This document shows, in pieces, positions 16,844 to 24,107 of a stretch of 32,815 nt of DNA (position 1 is its first letter; each line of letters starts with the position of its first letter). Origin of the DNA: Oscillospiraceae bacterium (GTDB taxonomy: Bacteria; Bacillota; Clostridia; UMGS1810); the NCBI GenBank assembly GCA_021629085.1, contig JAJXRJ010000025.1, forward strand, positions 1 through 32,815, in the 5' to 3' direction. The notes beneath the pieces were generated by a model. It was not told where the DNA came from. It ran no database searches and saw nothing but the letters and a program-made list of their open reading frames with translations. The position numbers and the translations under genes were made by a program.

Positions 16844-17080
16844 TTATTCAGAAGTGTAGGGCAAAAGTGCAATGTGCCGCGCGCGCTTCACCGCAACAGT
16901 GAGCTGCCGCTGATGCTTTGCGCAGTTGCCGTTGATCCTCCGGGGGAGGATTTTGGCGCGCTCGGAAATGTATTTACGAAGCCTTGCAACGTCTTTATAA
17001 TCAATTTCCTGCACCTTGTCCACGCAAAACGCACAGACTTTTTTTCTGGGTTTTTTGCGGTAGGTTCTTTCTTCTGCCAT
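16844..17080 (-). CDS. rpsR: 30S ribosomal protein S18
   Basis: 78 residues with the S18 core YKDVARLRKYISERAKILPRR and CAKHQRQLTVAVKRARHIALLP. A CAFC pair (about 16-19) plus Cys and His in GNCAKHQR form the zinc-binding version of the protein. It binds S6 on the small-subunit platform. AGGAGG precedes the ATG. It is the last gene of rpsF-ssb-rpsR. Confidence 0.97.
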   Translation of the reverse strand: MAEERTYRKKPRKKVCAFCVDKVQEIDYKDVARLRKYISERAKILPRRINGNCAKHQRQLTVAVKRARHIALLPYTSE

Positions 17081-17123
17081 CTTTAAAAATACCTCCTTAT
17101 TGTTTCATAAAAGCGCCGTTTCA

Positions 17124-17543
17124 CTAAAACGGCAGATCGTCGTCGGCCGGGATGGGCATAAACCCATCGTCCACGTTAAACGCCACGTCGGACGCCGGTT
17201 CGCGGTGCTGTGCGCCGCCTTCAGACGAAGAAGATTTGCTGTCTGCAAAATACAGCTCGTCGACCACAACCTCGGTCACATAGTGGGTTTGGCCCTCCTT
17301 GTCATACTTGCGCGTCTGGAGGTTGCCCACCACGGCAATCATGCGGCCCTTTGTAAAATATTTGGACAAAAACTCCGCGTTTTGCCGCCATGCCACACAG
17401 TTGATAAAGTCGGCCGTCTGCTGGCCTTCCTTTGCAAACCTGCGGTTCACCGCCACCGAAAAGCTGCATACGCTCACGCCGGACGGCGTGGTGCGAAGCT
17501 CTGGGTCTCTTGTGAGCCTTCCGAGTAAAATTACCTTATTCAT
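17124..17543 (-). CDS. ssb: Single-stranded DNA-binding protein
   Basis: 139 residues. The OB fold spans about residues 1-105 (MNKVILLGRLTRDPELRTT, FINCVAWRQNAEFLSKYFTKG, GNLQTRKYDKEGQ). A short low-complexity Ser/Glu linker leads to the acidic tip DDDLPF, which binds replication and repair partners. The position between rpsF and rpsR is the conserved bacterial arrangement. Confidence 0.97.
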   Translation of the reverse strand: MNKVILLGRLTRDPELRTTPSGVSVCSFSVAVNRRFAKEGQQTADFINCVAWRQNAEFLSKYFTKGRMIAVVGNLQTRKYDKEGQTHYVTEVVVDELYFADSKSSSSEGGAQHREPASDVAFNVDDGFMPIPADDDLPF

Positions 17544-17564
17544 ACAAGCATCAACCTCGCAATC

Positions 17565-17855
17565 TTATTTTCTTACGGTAATGGTTCTCAAAATACCGTC
17601 GGTGATGTTGTAAACCCTGTCGAGCTCTTTGATAAAGTCGGGTGCAGCCTCAAAGTTGATCAGCGTGTAATAGCCCTCGGTTTTGTCTTCGATGGGGTAA
17701 GCAAGCCTTCTCTTTCCCCATTCGTCAACGGATTCCACAGCGCAGGCTTCGGCAATCATGGTTTTGAACTTTTCCACCAATGCCGCAACCGCCTCTTCGC
17801 CAATCGATGTGTCAACAATAAAGATGGTCTCGTACTTGTTTTTGATTTGATCCAT
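17565..17855 (-). CDS. rpsF: 30S ribosomal protein S6
   Basis: 96 residues: N-terminal YETIFIVDTS, then WGKRRLAYPIEDKTEGYYTLINFEA, the conserved S6 core. It forms a heterodimer with S18, encoded two genes downstream. GGGAGGTG precedes the ATG. First gene of the operon. Confidence 0.97.
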   Translation of the reverse strand: MDQIKNKYETIFIVDTSIGEEAVAALVEKFKTMIAEACAVESVDEWGKRRLAYPIEDKTEGYYTLINFEAAPDFIKELDRVYNITDGILRTITVRK

Positions 17856-17881
17856 TTTCGTTCACCTCCCTTTGGACTTTG

Positions 17882-17905
17882 GCCCCGAAACGCATGGTTC
17901 GGAGC
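17882..17905 (-). promoter_or_regulatory. Hairpin in the rpsF leader, candidate S6:S18 feedback site
   Basis: On the minus strand GCTCCGAA (17905-17898) pairs with TTCGGGGC (17889-17882), one G-T pair, 8-nt loop. Leaders of rpsF operons in many bacteria carry a structured RNA bound by the S6:S18 dimer for autoregulation. I see a hairpin in the right place, but have not matched its loop to that motif. Confidence 0.35.
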
Positions 17906-17909
17906 AAGG

Positions 17910-17927
17910 ATGTGTCAATTTTCACAA
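17910..17927. promoter_or_regulatory. Rex-like operator downstream of the rpsF -10
   Basis: This 18-bp site matches the Rex consensus TTGTGAA-N4-TTCACAA at 11 of 14 positions; the right half TTCACAA is perfect. It covers roughly +7 to +25 of the rpsF transcript. One half-site is poor, so chance occurrence is possible. Confidence 0.25.
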
Positions 17928-17939
17928 ATTAACTTTAGT

Positions 17940-17968
17940 AGTATACTATATTTTTCTTGCTTTGTCAA
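17940..17968 (-). promoter_or_regulatory. Consensus promoter of rpsF-ssb-rpsR
   Basis: On the minus strand TTGACA (17968-17963), 17 nt, TATACT (17945-17940). Strong, as expected for ribosomal protein genes. Confidence 0.88.
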
Positions 17969-17975
17969 TCTTTTT

Positions 17976-18914
17976 TTAAATAAGCCCCAGGCTTTTTAGC
18001 CCCCAAATCCACAAAAATACGGTGAACACCGACGCGACAGAGCCAATCACCACCAGCTGCCCGGCAAGCGTGGCGTCCCCCTCCATCTGCTGTGCCATCA
18101 CATAGCTTGACACCGCGGGCGGCGAGGCGAACATGGCGAGCAGCGACACCAGCTCCAAATTGCGGAACCCCAATAAAACCGCAATGGGGAGAAGCACCCC
18201 GGGCATCACCACCAGCCGGCCCAAAACGCCCGCTGTGATGTAGCCCGCATAGCCCCGCACGGAACGGAAGGTAAACGACGCGCCCAGCACAATGAGCGAG
18301 AGCGGCGTGGCAACCTTTGCCACATCGGCCACGGTTTGGCTGAGCACCGGCGGGAGCCTGATGCCAAGCAGCGCAAACACCACGCCCAGCGTGGATGCAA
18401 TGATGAGCGGGTTTTTGAGGATGCCTGTAAAAATCTTTTTCAAATCGGTTTTGCCGCCGCGGAAATACTCCATACACACCACCGCAAGCCCGTTAAACAG
18501 CGGCACCACAAACGCAATGAGAATGGCTGTGACGCCAAGGTTGCCGTCCTTTGCCAGCGCCGTCACCACCGGCATGCCAAACAGCACAAAATTGCTTCGG
18601 AAAATCCCCTGGATGAGCACGCTGCGTTTTCTGTTGTCCTTGACAAACCGTGGGATGACAAGCATGAGCAGCAAAAAAAACACCACCACGGCCGACAACG
18701 CATAGGTCAAGAGCTTTGCGTTGATTGCCTCGCTTATTTCTGTGGTGTAGACATTGTAAAACAACATGAGCGGCAAAAACACTTTAAACACCGCGTTGTT
18801 GAGTTTGTCCACCGTGTTGCCGTCCAAAATGTTTACACGCTTCATCAAATACCCCAGCGCCAGTTCGATCACGATGGGGATGATGACATTTAACGATAAC
18901 AAAAAATTTTCCAA
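17976..18914 (-). CDS. AEC-family permease
   Basis: 312 residues, about ten hydrophobic helices in two halves, with family landmarks: N-terminal IPIVIELALGYLMKR, KLNNAVFKVFLPLMLFYNV, FGMPVV, then TPLSLIVLGASF and FASPPAVSSYVMAQQM. Members of the auxin-efflux-carrier-like family move small organic acids or other anions; the substrate here is unknown. The start is TTG at 18914 with GAAGGTG upstream, 15 nt after the AraC gene stop, so both share a transcript. A terminator is not obvious; AAGCC/GGCTT near the stop is weak. The rpsF promoter begins directly downstream. Confidence 0.85.
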   Translation of the reverse strand: MENFLLSLNVIIPIVIELALGYLMKRVNILDGNTVDKLNNAVFKVFLPLMLFYNVYTTEISEAINAKLLTYALSAVVVFFLLLMLVIPRFVKDNRKRSVLIQGIFRSNFVLFGMPVVTALAKDGNLGVTAILIAFVVPLFNGLAVVCMEYFRGGKTDLKKIFTGILKNPLIIASTLGVVFALLGIRLPPVLSQTVADVAKVATPLSLIVLGASFTFRSVRGYAGYITAGVLGRLVVMPGVLLPIAVLLGFRNLELVSLLAMFASPPAVSSYVMAQQMEGDATLAGQLVVIGSVASVFTVFLWIWGLKSLGLI

Positions 18915-18929
18915 ACCCGCACCTTCGCT

Positions 18930-19775
18930 TTACTTGTATTTGCTGGGCGGCACGCCCATTTCCCGCCGGAATGCCGTGCTGAAATAATACGGCGACGAAA
19001 AGGACAGCATGTCTGAAATTTCACCAATGTTGTAGCCCTGCCCCATCAGCTCCACCGAACGGTTGATTTTGAGCTTTAAATAATGCTTCATCACGCCTGT
19101 GCCCACAAACCGGTTGAACACCTTTTTTAAGTTGCTCCGGCTGCAGTTTAAATGCGTGCAGATGTCCTCCACGCACAGGCTGCCCTCTATGTTTTCCTCC
19201 AAAAACCGCACCGCTTCCCTGTAAAGCCGGGCGCTGTTGGAACTGCTGTACAGCACGTCGGCTTCCCGGCCTTCGTCGCGGGCAATTTCGAGCAAAAGCA
19301 CTTCCAAATAATTTTTCATAATCTGCGCCGCGCCAAACGGCGGATGTTCCCTTTCCACATACCAAAACCCGGTTTCATCCGACAAAAACCCGCGAAATAC
19401 CTTTTGCGACTCTGCCACCGCCCACTGCAAGAGCGCCCTGCGTTCTTTGGTCAGCTCGGTGACCAGCCCTTGAAATATGCGCATGGATTTCCCAGTTGCG
19501 GAAAAGGAAAAGATGATGACGTCCGGCGACGTGCCGCCGGCCGACCATAGCCTGTGAAACTCCATGGGCTTGTGAAAAATAATCTGCCCCTCGGTTAAAT
19601 ACAGCACCCGGTCGTCGGCGGTAATGCCCACCTTGCCCGACTTGACATACACGCCTTCCCAATAGTTGTGGCTCTCCCCGGCAAACGAATGCTTGGGCGA
19701 ATATTTTTCTTCAAACACCGACACCAGCCAGTTGATGGAAATTTCATTTTCCACAATATACTTGCTGTATTCCAT
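18930..19775 (-). CDS. AraC-family transcriptional regulator (amino-sugar region)
   Basis: 281 residues from ATG 19775, supported by TGGAGTG upstream. The frame stays open to 19979, but that stretch would cross the divergent promoter. An N-terminal cupin-like sensing domain (about 1-110: GVYVKSGKVGITADDRVLYLTEGQ, FHKPMEFHRL) is followed by two C-terminal helix-turn-helix units (about 180-281): VEDICTHLNCSRSNLKKVFNRFVG and IGEISDMLSFSSPYYFSTAFRREMG, then VPPSKYK. It is cotranscribed with the AEC permease and divergent from the sugar kinase and nagB, so it plausibly controls both arms. The effector is unknown. Confidence 0.88.
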   Translation of the reverse strand: MEYSKYIVENEISINWLVSVFEEKYSPKHSFAGESHNYWEGVYVKSGKVGITADDRVLYLTEGQIIFHKPMEFHRLWSAGGTSPDVIIFSFSATGKSMRIFQGLVTELTKERRALLQWAVAESQKVFRGFLSDETGFWYVEREHPPFGAAQIMKNYLEVLLLEIARDEGREADVLYSSSNSARLYREAVRFLEENIEGSLCVEDICTHLNCSRSNLKKVFNRFVGTGVMKHYLKLKINRSVELMGQGYNIGEISDMLSFSSPYYFSTAFRREMGVPPSKYK

Positions 19776-19836
19776 AAAAACACTCCAAAGCATGCACCCT
19801 GTGCCTAAAAACTTAAAAAAAATATCAAAACGCATA

Positions 19837-19865
19837 TTGAAATCTTTGTCATCTTGTATTATAAT
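19837..19865 (+). promoter_or_regulatory. Promoter of the kinase-nagB operon
   Basis: TTGAAA (19837-19842), 17 nt, TATAAT (19860-19865). Transcription should start near 19872, which excludes the upstream in-frame ATGs of the kinase reading frame. ATTATAAT is close to symmetric, so a divergent minus-strand promoter could overlap it. Confidence 0.8.
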
Positions 19866-19938
19866 TTTAACATATGTTTCTAAAAAAGTAAATATGTTTG
19901 CAGTTGGTTTTGGCAGACTGGAGAATGAAGGTGGAAGC

Positions 19939-21018
19939 TTGAACGGGTACACCCTGGGCGAAATTTTGTCCAAGTTCAATATTACCGATCCCGTTTTGCC
20001 CTATGGCGACGGGCATATCAATGATACATACGTGACCAATACCGAAAAGCGCTATGTGCTTCAGCGCATCAATACCCATGTGTTTGCGCACCCGGAGCAG
20101 GTGATGGAAAACATTGCGCGCGTCACCGCGCACCTCCGGGAAAAAATTATCGCTTCCGGCGGCGACCCTGCGCGCGAAACGCTCACACTCATAAAAACCG
20201 TGGACGGGCAAAATTTTTACCGCACCGCTTCGGGCGATTGTTTCCGCATGTATTTGTTTATTGAGGGCGCCAAAACCTATCAGACCATTGAAAACCCCAT
20301 GCATTTCTACCACGGTGCAAAGGCGTTTGGGCGGTTTCAGAAGCTGCTGGCCGATTTCCCAGCCCACTTGCTCTATGAGACCATCCCCAAATTCCACGAC
20401 ACCCGCGACCGGTTTTCCCAGCTGGAGCTTGCGGCAAACGCCGACCGGATGGGCCGCAAAAAGGACGTTTTAAGGGAACTTAGATTTATCGATGCCAGAA
20501 AAGCGGACACCGGCGTCATTGTGGACGCCATTTCGGACGGGTCCGTGCCTGTGAGGGTGACGCACAACGACACCAAATTCAACAATGTGATGATTGACGA
20601 GACAACCGGCGAGGGCGTGTGCGTGATCGATCTGGACACGGTGATGTGCGGCTCGCTGCTGTATGACTACGGCGATTCTTTGCGGTTTGGCGCAACGCCG
20701 GCCGCCGAGGATGAAAAAGACCTCTCCAAGGTGTATTGCGACCTAAATCTGTTTGAGCACTTCACGCGCGGGTATTTAGAAGAGCTTAGAGGCGTGCTCA
20801 CGCCGCGCGAAATAGAGCTTTTGCCCTTTTCGGCCAAGCTCATGACGCTTGAGTGCGGCATGCGGTTTTTAACCGACTATTTAAACGGCGACACCTATTT
20901 TAAAATCCACTACCCGGGCCAAAATTTAGACCGGGCGCGCACCCAGCTGGCGCTTGTGGCGGACATGGAAAAAAAGGCCGGGGAAATGGCCCAAATTGTT
21001 GCGAAGTATTTCAAATAA
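19939..21018 (+). CDS. APH-type sugar kinase, N-acetylhexosamine 1-kinase-like
   Basis: 359 residues from TTG 19939 (AAGGTGG just upstream); ATG 19894 is an alternative that adds 15 residues but lacks a ribosome site. The fold is aminoglycoside-phosphotransferase-like: YGDGHINDTYVT near the N-terminus binds nucleotide phosphate, VTHNDTKFNNVMID is the catalytic loop, and VCVIDLDTVMCGSLLYDYGDSLR holds the metal-binding Asp. The size and HNDTKFNN pattern match bifidobacterial NahK, which phosphorylates GlcNAc or GalNAc at C1. It is 22 nt upstream of nagB, which supports an amino-sugar substrate. Other sugar or choline-type substrates cannot be excluded. Confidence 0.75.
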   Translation: MNGYTLGEILSKFNITDPVLPYGDGHINDTYVTNTEKRYVLQRINTHVFAHPEQVMENIARVTAHLREKIIASGGDPARETLTLIKTVDGQNFYRTASGDCFRMYLFIEGAKTYQTIENPMHFYHGAKAFGRFQKLLADFPAHLLYETIPKFHDTRDRFSQLELAANADRMGRKKDVLRELRFIDARKADTGVIVDAISDGSVPVRVTHNDTKFNNVMIDETTGEGVCVIDLDTVMCGSLLYDYGDSLRFGATPAAEDEKDLSKVYCDLNLFEHFTRGYLEELRGVLTPREIELLPFSAKLMTLECGMRFLTDYLNGDTYFKIHYPGQNLDRARTQLALVADMEKKAGEMAQIVAKYFK

Positions 21019-21040
21019 TTTTATAAAAGGAGAAATGAAC

Positions 21041-21763
21041 ATGCGATTGATTGCCTGTGAAACCTACGAAGAAATGTCCAAAGAGGCCGCAAAAATTGTG
21101 GCAAGCCAAATGATTTTAAAGCCCGACTGCATTTTGGGGCTTGCAACCGGTTCCACGCCCATCGGCCTTTACGACAACCTGGTTGAAATGAACAAACGCG
21201 GCGAGATTGACTTTTCAAACGTGGTCACCTTCAACCTGGACGAATACTATCCCATCAAAGGCGACAACGACCAGAGCTACAAGTATTTTATGAATGAGCA
21301 CCTGTTTTCCAAGGTCAACATCCGGCCGGGCTGCTCGTTTATCCCGGACGGCGAAACGCTGGACCCGGACAGCGAATGCAAACGCTATGATGAGAAAATC
21401 AATGTTTACGGCGGCGTGGATTTGCAAATCCTGGGCATTGGCCAAAACGGGCACATCGGCTTTAACGAGCCGGACGACGCGCTGGTGGCCGGCACGCATA
21501 TGACGGCGCTCACGCAAAATACCATTGAGGCAAACGCGCGCTTTTTTGAAAAGATTGAGGATGTCCCCACCCAGGCGCTCACCATGGGCATTGCAACCAT
21601 TATGAAATCGAAAAAAATTATACTGCTGGCAAGCGGCAAGGCAAAACACGCCGTGGTGGCTGAGCTGTTAAACGACCGCATCACCACCTCCATTCCCGCC
21701 ACCATGTTAAAAATGCATCCCGATGTGGTGCTCATCTGCGACAAAGAGGCGCTGGAGGGCTAA
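21041..21763 (+). CDS. nagB: Glucosamine-6-phosphate deaminase
   Basis: 240 residues. Landmarks are LGLATGSTPIGLYDNLVEM (phosphate loop), VVTFNLDEYYPI with a catalytic Asp, and LGIGQNGHIGFNEPDD with the catalytic Asp/His/Glu cluster region, plus LTQNTIEANARFF. It converts glucosamine-6-phosphate to fructose-6-phosphate and ammonia. AAAGGAG lies 8 nt before ATG 21041, so longer upstream readings of the frame are wrong. It follows the sugar kinase by 22 nt. nagA is not in the window. Confidence 0.96.
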   Translation: MRLIACETYEEMSKEAAKIVASQMILKPDCILGLATGSTPIGLYDNLVEMNKRGEIDFSNVVTFNLDEYYPIKGDNDQSYKYFMNEHLFSKVNIRPGCSFIPDGETLDPDSECKRYDEKINVYGGVDLQILGIGQNGHIGFNEPDDALVAGTHMTALTQNTIEANARFFEKIEDVPTQALTMGIATIMKSKKIILLASGKAKHAVVAELLNDRITTSIPATMLKMHPDVVLICDKEALEG

Positions 21764-21815
21764 AAAGCTCCAAAACAGGCTTTCGGATTTATGGCGGGGC
21801 ACCGTCACGGAATCC

Positions 21816-21850
21816 AAAAAAAGGGCACGGAAGATTCCGCGCCCTTTTTT
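21816..21850. terminator. Bidirectional terminator after nagB
   Basis: AAAAAAAGGGC, one mismatch, CGGA, AGAT loop, TCCG, GCCCTTTTTT. A and T runs flank both sides, so it also serves the minus-strand gene ending at 21868. Confidence 0.88.
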
Positions 21851-21867
21851 GCTGTGCCGTAGTAACA

Positions 21868-22281
21868 TCAGTCGCCGCAGCAGCCTTTTCTTAAGTCAAT
21901 GGAGTCAAACTCGCCTCTCTCGGGCGGGAAAAACTCGTCAACCGGGAACTGGAGCTTGTCGAACAAGTCGCAGGGGTTGTTTTCGGTGGAAGTGATGCAC
22001 TCGCACTCGGGGATGCAATAATCGATAACAGGGATGAGCAGCTGCACTTCGCGCTCCAGCCGGACGATGGTGAACAGGCCTAACGAGACCAGAACCTTCT
22101 TGTCGTCCGGGCCATCTACCAGCGCGTCGTCAAACACGCCGCAAATGTGCTGCGGAACTGCCGCAACATCCATCTCACAGCAGCAGCAGCAACCGCTATC
22201 CTGCGGTTCAACCACTTTTACTGCCAGGCAGATGGGGTCAACGACCTCCGCTGCTGCAAGCATTGTGCAAGGTTTTGACAA
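21868..22281 (-). CDS. Cysteine-rich protein, C-terminal half of a split gene
   Basis: The frame gives 137 residues from TTG 22281, or 131 from ATG 22263, but neither has a convincing ribosome site. It reads as a continuation rather than a whole gene: AAEVVDPICLAVKVVEP, a run of five Cys followed by CEMDVAAVPQHICGVFDD, then KKVLVSLGLFTIVRLEREVQLLIPVIDYCIPECEC and ENNPCDLFDKLQFPVDEFFPPE. From memory, Clostridia have a single protein of roughly 280-300 residues whose second half looks like this; its first half matches the ORF at 30667-31164. Joined at GCA (22257-22255) the frames fuse exactly. Cysteine richness and a late-sporulation-like promoter upstream of the other half suggest a spore coat or exosporium component; that function is inferred. 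Confidence 0.75.
   Translation of the reverse strand: MSKPCTMLAAAEVVDPICLAVKVVEPQDSGCCCCCEMDVAAVPQHICGVFDDALVDGPDDKKVLVSLGLFTIVRLEREVQLLIPVIDYCIPECECITSTENNPCDLFDKLQFPVDEFFPPERGEFDSIDLRKGCCGD
22255..22257. other. Left junction core (TGC) of the intervening element
   Basis: TGC on the plus strand (GCA, an Ala codon, on the gene strand) is shared with 30715-30717 in the same codon phase. To its left the split-gene frame continues; to its right is element sequence without a gene start. A core of 2-3 bp is usual for large serine recombinases. Confidence 0.55.
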
Positions 22282-22469
22282 TGGTCAGTCCCCAAGCGAT
22301 GATATTGAAACCGGCAGGGAATACAATATAGAGATTTTCCGTCACAGGTTCAGCGTATTCCCAAATTGAGCTGCCCGCCTAAGCAAAAACAGAAACTGGT
22401 TCAGTCCATACAAGATACAATTTAGAAACAACCATGAAAATTGACCGTTTCCTTTTTCCATCATTCCTA

Positions 22470-22498
22470 TTGATTTTTTCACAAATTTCGGCTATAAT
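22470..22498 (+). promoter_or_regulatory. Promoter of the AAA/DUF4143 ATPase gene
   Basis: TTGATT (22470-22475), 17 nt, TATAAT (22493-22498), then a 39-nt leader ending in GAGGTG before ATG 22538. The surrounding 22380-22537 is AT-rich compared with the rest of the window and holds no other gene. Confidence 0.8.
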
Positions 22499-22537
22499 AT
22501 AAATAAAATATAGATTGGCCGAAAACGAGGTGCTTTT

Positions 22538-23761
22538 ATGTATATTAAAAGAGATATGGAACAGCTGGTAACAGCGTTGTCCTCCGAATATCCTGCAATT
22601 TTAATGACTGGCCCAAGGCAGGTGGGCAAAACGACCATGCTCCAAAAGCTGATGGAGGGAACAGAGCGCACTTATGTTACTTTAGATGATTTAACTGCAA
22701 GACAGCTTGCAAAAGCTGATCCGGAATTATTTTTCCAGACCTATGGCACTCCAATTTTAATTGATGAAGTACAATATGCACCGGAATTATTTACTTATAT
22801 TAAAATCATGGTAGATAAAAACCATACGCCGGGGGAATTCTGGCTGACAGGCTCACAGGCGTTCAAGCTCATGCAGGGCATTCAGGAAAGTTTAGCGGGC
22901 AGGGTTGCCGTGTTGAATTTATCTTCCCTTTCGCAAAATGAGATATATAATCATTGCACAAATGCGCCATTCAAGCTGGATTTGGAGCAGTTGAAGCAAA
23001 AACAAAGCAAGGTGGGCAGCGCCGGCCTCATGCAGATGTTCGAGCGTATCTGGCGTGGTTCCATGCCTGCAATCGTGAGCGGGGCATACTCCAACCGGGA
23101 TATTTTTTACAGCAGTTATATTTCAACTTACATTGGCCGAGATGTCATGGAATTGCTCCCTACCATTGACAGCTTGAATTTCCTGCAATTCATCACCGCC
23201 GTTGCCGCAAGGACTTCCCAGCTTTTAAATATCGCGGAGATCGCCCGCGACGCCTCTATTGACCAGATAACTGCGAAAAAATGGCTGGGGATTCTAGAAA
23301 CGCTGGGCTTAATTTTCTATTTACGCCCCTATTCCAACAATGCGCTGAAGCGTACCATCAAAACACCCAAGCTGTATTTTACCGATTGCGGGCTTGCGGT
23401 GTATCTTACAAAATGGAGCAGTCCCGAAACATTGGAAAGCGGTGCGATGAATGGCGCTATCTTTGAAAATTACGTTGTAAGCGAGATTGCAAAATCCTAT
23501 TACAATGCAGCGAAAGAACCATATTTATATTACTACCGGGACAAGGACGCACGGGAAATTGATGTCATTCTGGAAAGTGACGGGCAGCTCCACCCAATTG
23601 AGATTAAAAAATCAGCTTCTCCCAACAACGGCATGATAAAAGCGTTTTCTGTGCTGGATAAGGCAACCGTCCCACGCGGCACAGGTGCGGTGGTATGTAT
23701 GAAAAGTGCGTTGTCGGCTCTTAGCAGGGAAAATTTGATTGTTCCGGCATGGTTGGTATAA
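22538..23761 (+). CDS. AAA-family ATPase with DUF4143 domain
   Basis: 407 residues. Walker A GPRQVGKTT is at 25-33 and a Walker B-type segment TPILIDEVQYAPELF is at about 70-84, then a sensor-like FWLTGSQAF. A winged-helix-like middle (SQLLNIAEIARDASIDQITAKKWLGILETLGLIFYL) leads to a C-terminal region with the DUF4143 nuclease-fold pattern: FENYVVSEIAKSYYN, then AREIDVILESDGQLHPIEIKKS (D, E and K in order). The family is widespread, often on mobile elements, and its function is unknown. The gene is visibly AT-richer than its neighbours and has its own promoter and terminator, consistent with transfer. It lies inside the intervening element. Confidence 0.85.
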   Translation: MYIKRDMEQLVTALSSEYPAILMTGPRQVGKTTMLQKLMEGTERTYVTLDDLTARQLAKADPELFFQTYGTPILIDEVQYAPELFTYIKIMVDKNHTPGEFWLTGSQAFKLMQGIQESLAGRVAVLNLSSLSQNEIYNHCTNAPFKLDLEQLKQKQSKVGSAGLMQMFERIWRGSMPAIVSGAYSNRDIFYSSYISTYIGRDVMELLPTIDSLNFLQFITAVAARTSQLLNIAEIARDASIDQITAKKWLGILETLGLIFYLRPYSNNALKRTIKTPKLYFTDCGLAVYLTKWSSPETLESGAMNGAIFENYVVSEIAKSYYNAAKEPYLYYYRDKDAREIDVILESDGQLHPIEIKKSASPNNGMIKAFSVLDKATVPRGTGAVVCMKSALSALSRENLIVPAWLV

Positions 23762-23885
23762 ACACCATGCACGACCATTATATAAAATCTTCATAGATTC
23801 GCCAAAATTTTGACATCGGTTTTCAACAGCTTCTCCCACGTTCCTTTAAATCGTTTTATCTTGTCCCCAGCGCTTGGCTTTGTAC

Positions 23886-23914
23886 AAACCTCCGTCATAA
23901 CAGCGGGGGTTTTT
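23886..23914 (+). terminator. Terminator of the ATPase gene
   Basis: AAACCTCCG (23886-23894) pairs with CGGGGGTTT (23904-23912) with one wobble, 9-nt loop, followed by TT. The rest of the 23762-23966 gap shows no gene. Confidence 0.75.
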
Positions 23915-23945
23915 GACATATTGAGGCATGTCTTTTGAATAGATA
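23913..23945 (+). promoter_or_regulatory. Weak candidate promoter for the recombinase
   Basis: Two readings overlap. A sigma-A reading has a perfect TTGACA (23913-23918) but a poor -10, TGAATA (23936-23941). A sigma-E reading has ACATATT (23916-23922) with AATAGATA (23938-23945) 15 nt downstream, a partial match to CATACAAT. Neither is convincing, and the second implies a very short leader. Confidence 0.25.
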
Positions 23946-23966
23946 TGCAGCAAAGGGGGTGCTTTT

Positions 23967-24107
23967 TTGGAATATCAATGGATTTTCAAAAGCGGCGAGG
24001 AGCAAACCGCGGCACGGCTATTTGAAATTTTGGCAAAAAAGCTGCCAAAGCAAACACAGGGAGGCGGCGATGAACAGGATTGCGGCGTATTGCAGGGTGT
24101 CAACTGA
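23967..24107 (+). CDS. Small 46-residue ORF overlapping the recombinase start
   Basis: TTG 23967 follows AAAGGGGGTG by a proper spacing and the frame runs 46 codons to a TGA at 24105, overlapping the recombinase by 38 nt in another frame. The product begins MEYQWIFKSGEEQTAARLFE, continues with a basic helix ILAKKLPKQTQ and ends acidic. The codons look protein-like and the overlap suggests translational coupling. I do not recognise it. A small protein encoded beside a serine recombinase could be a directionality factor that promotes excision; this is a guess from position and size only. Confidence 0.5.
   Translation: MEYQWIFKSGEEQTAARLFEILAKKLPKQTQGGGDEQDCGVLQGVN

Noticed and set aside
19666..19938. 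Extended N-terminus of the sugar kinase
   Set aside because: Most of it lies upstream of the predicted transcription start near 19872 and overlaps the divergent AraC gene; the kinase fold begins after 19939.
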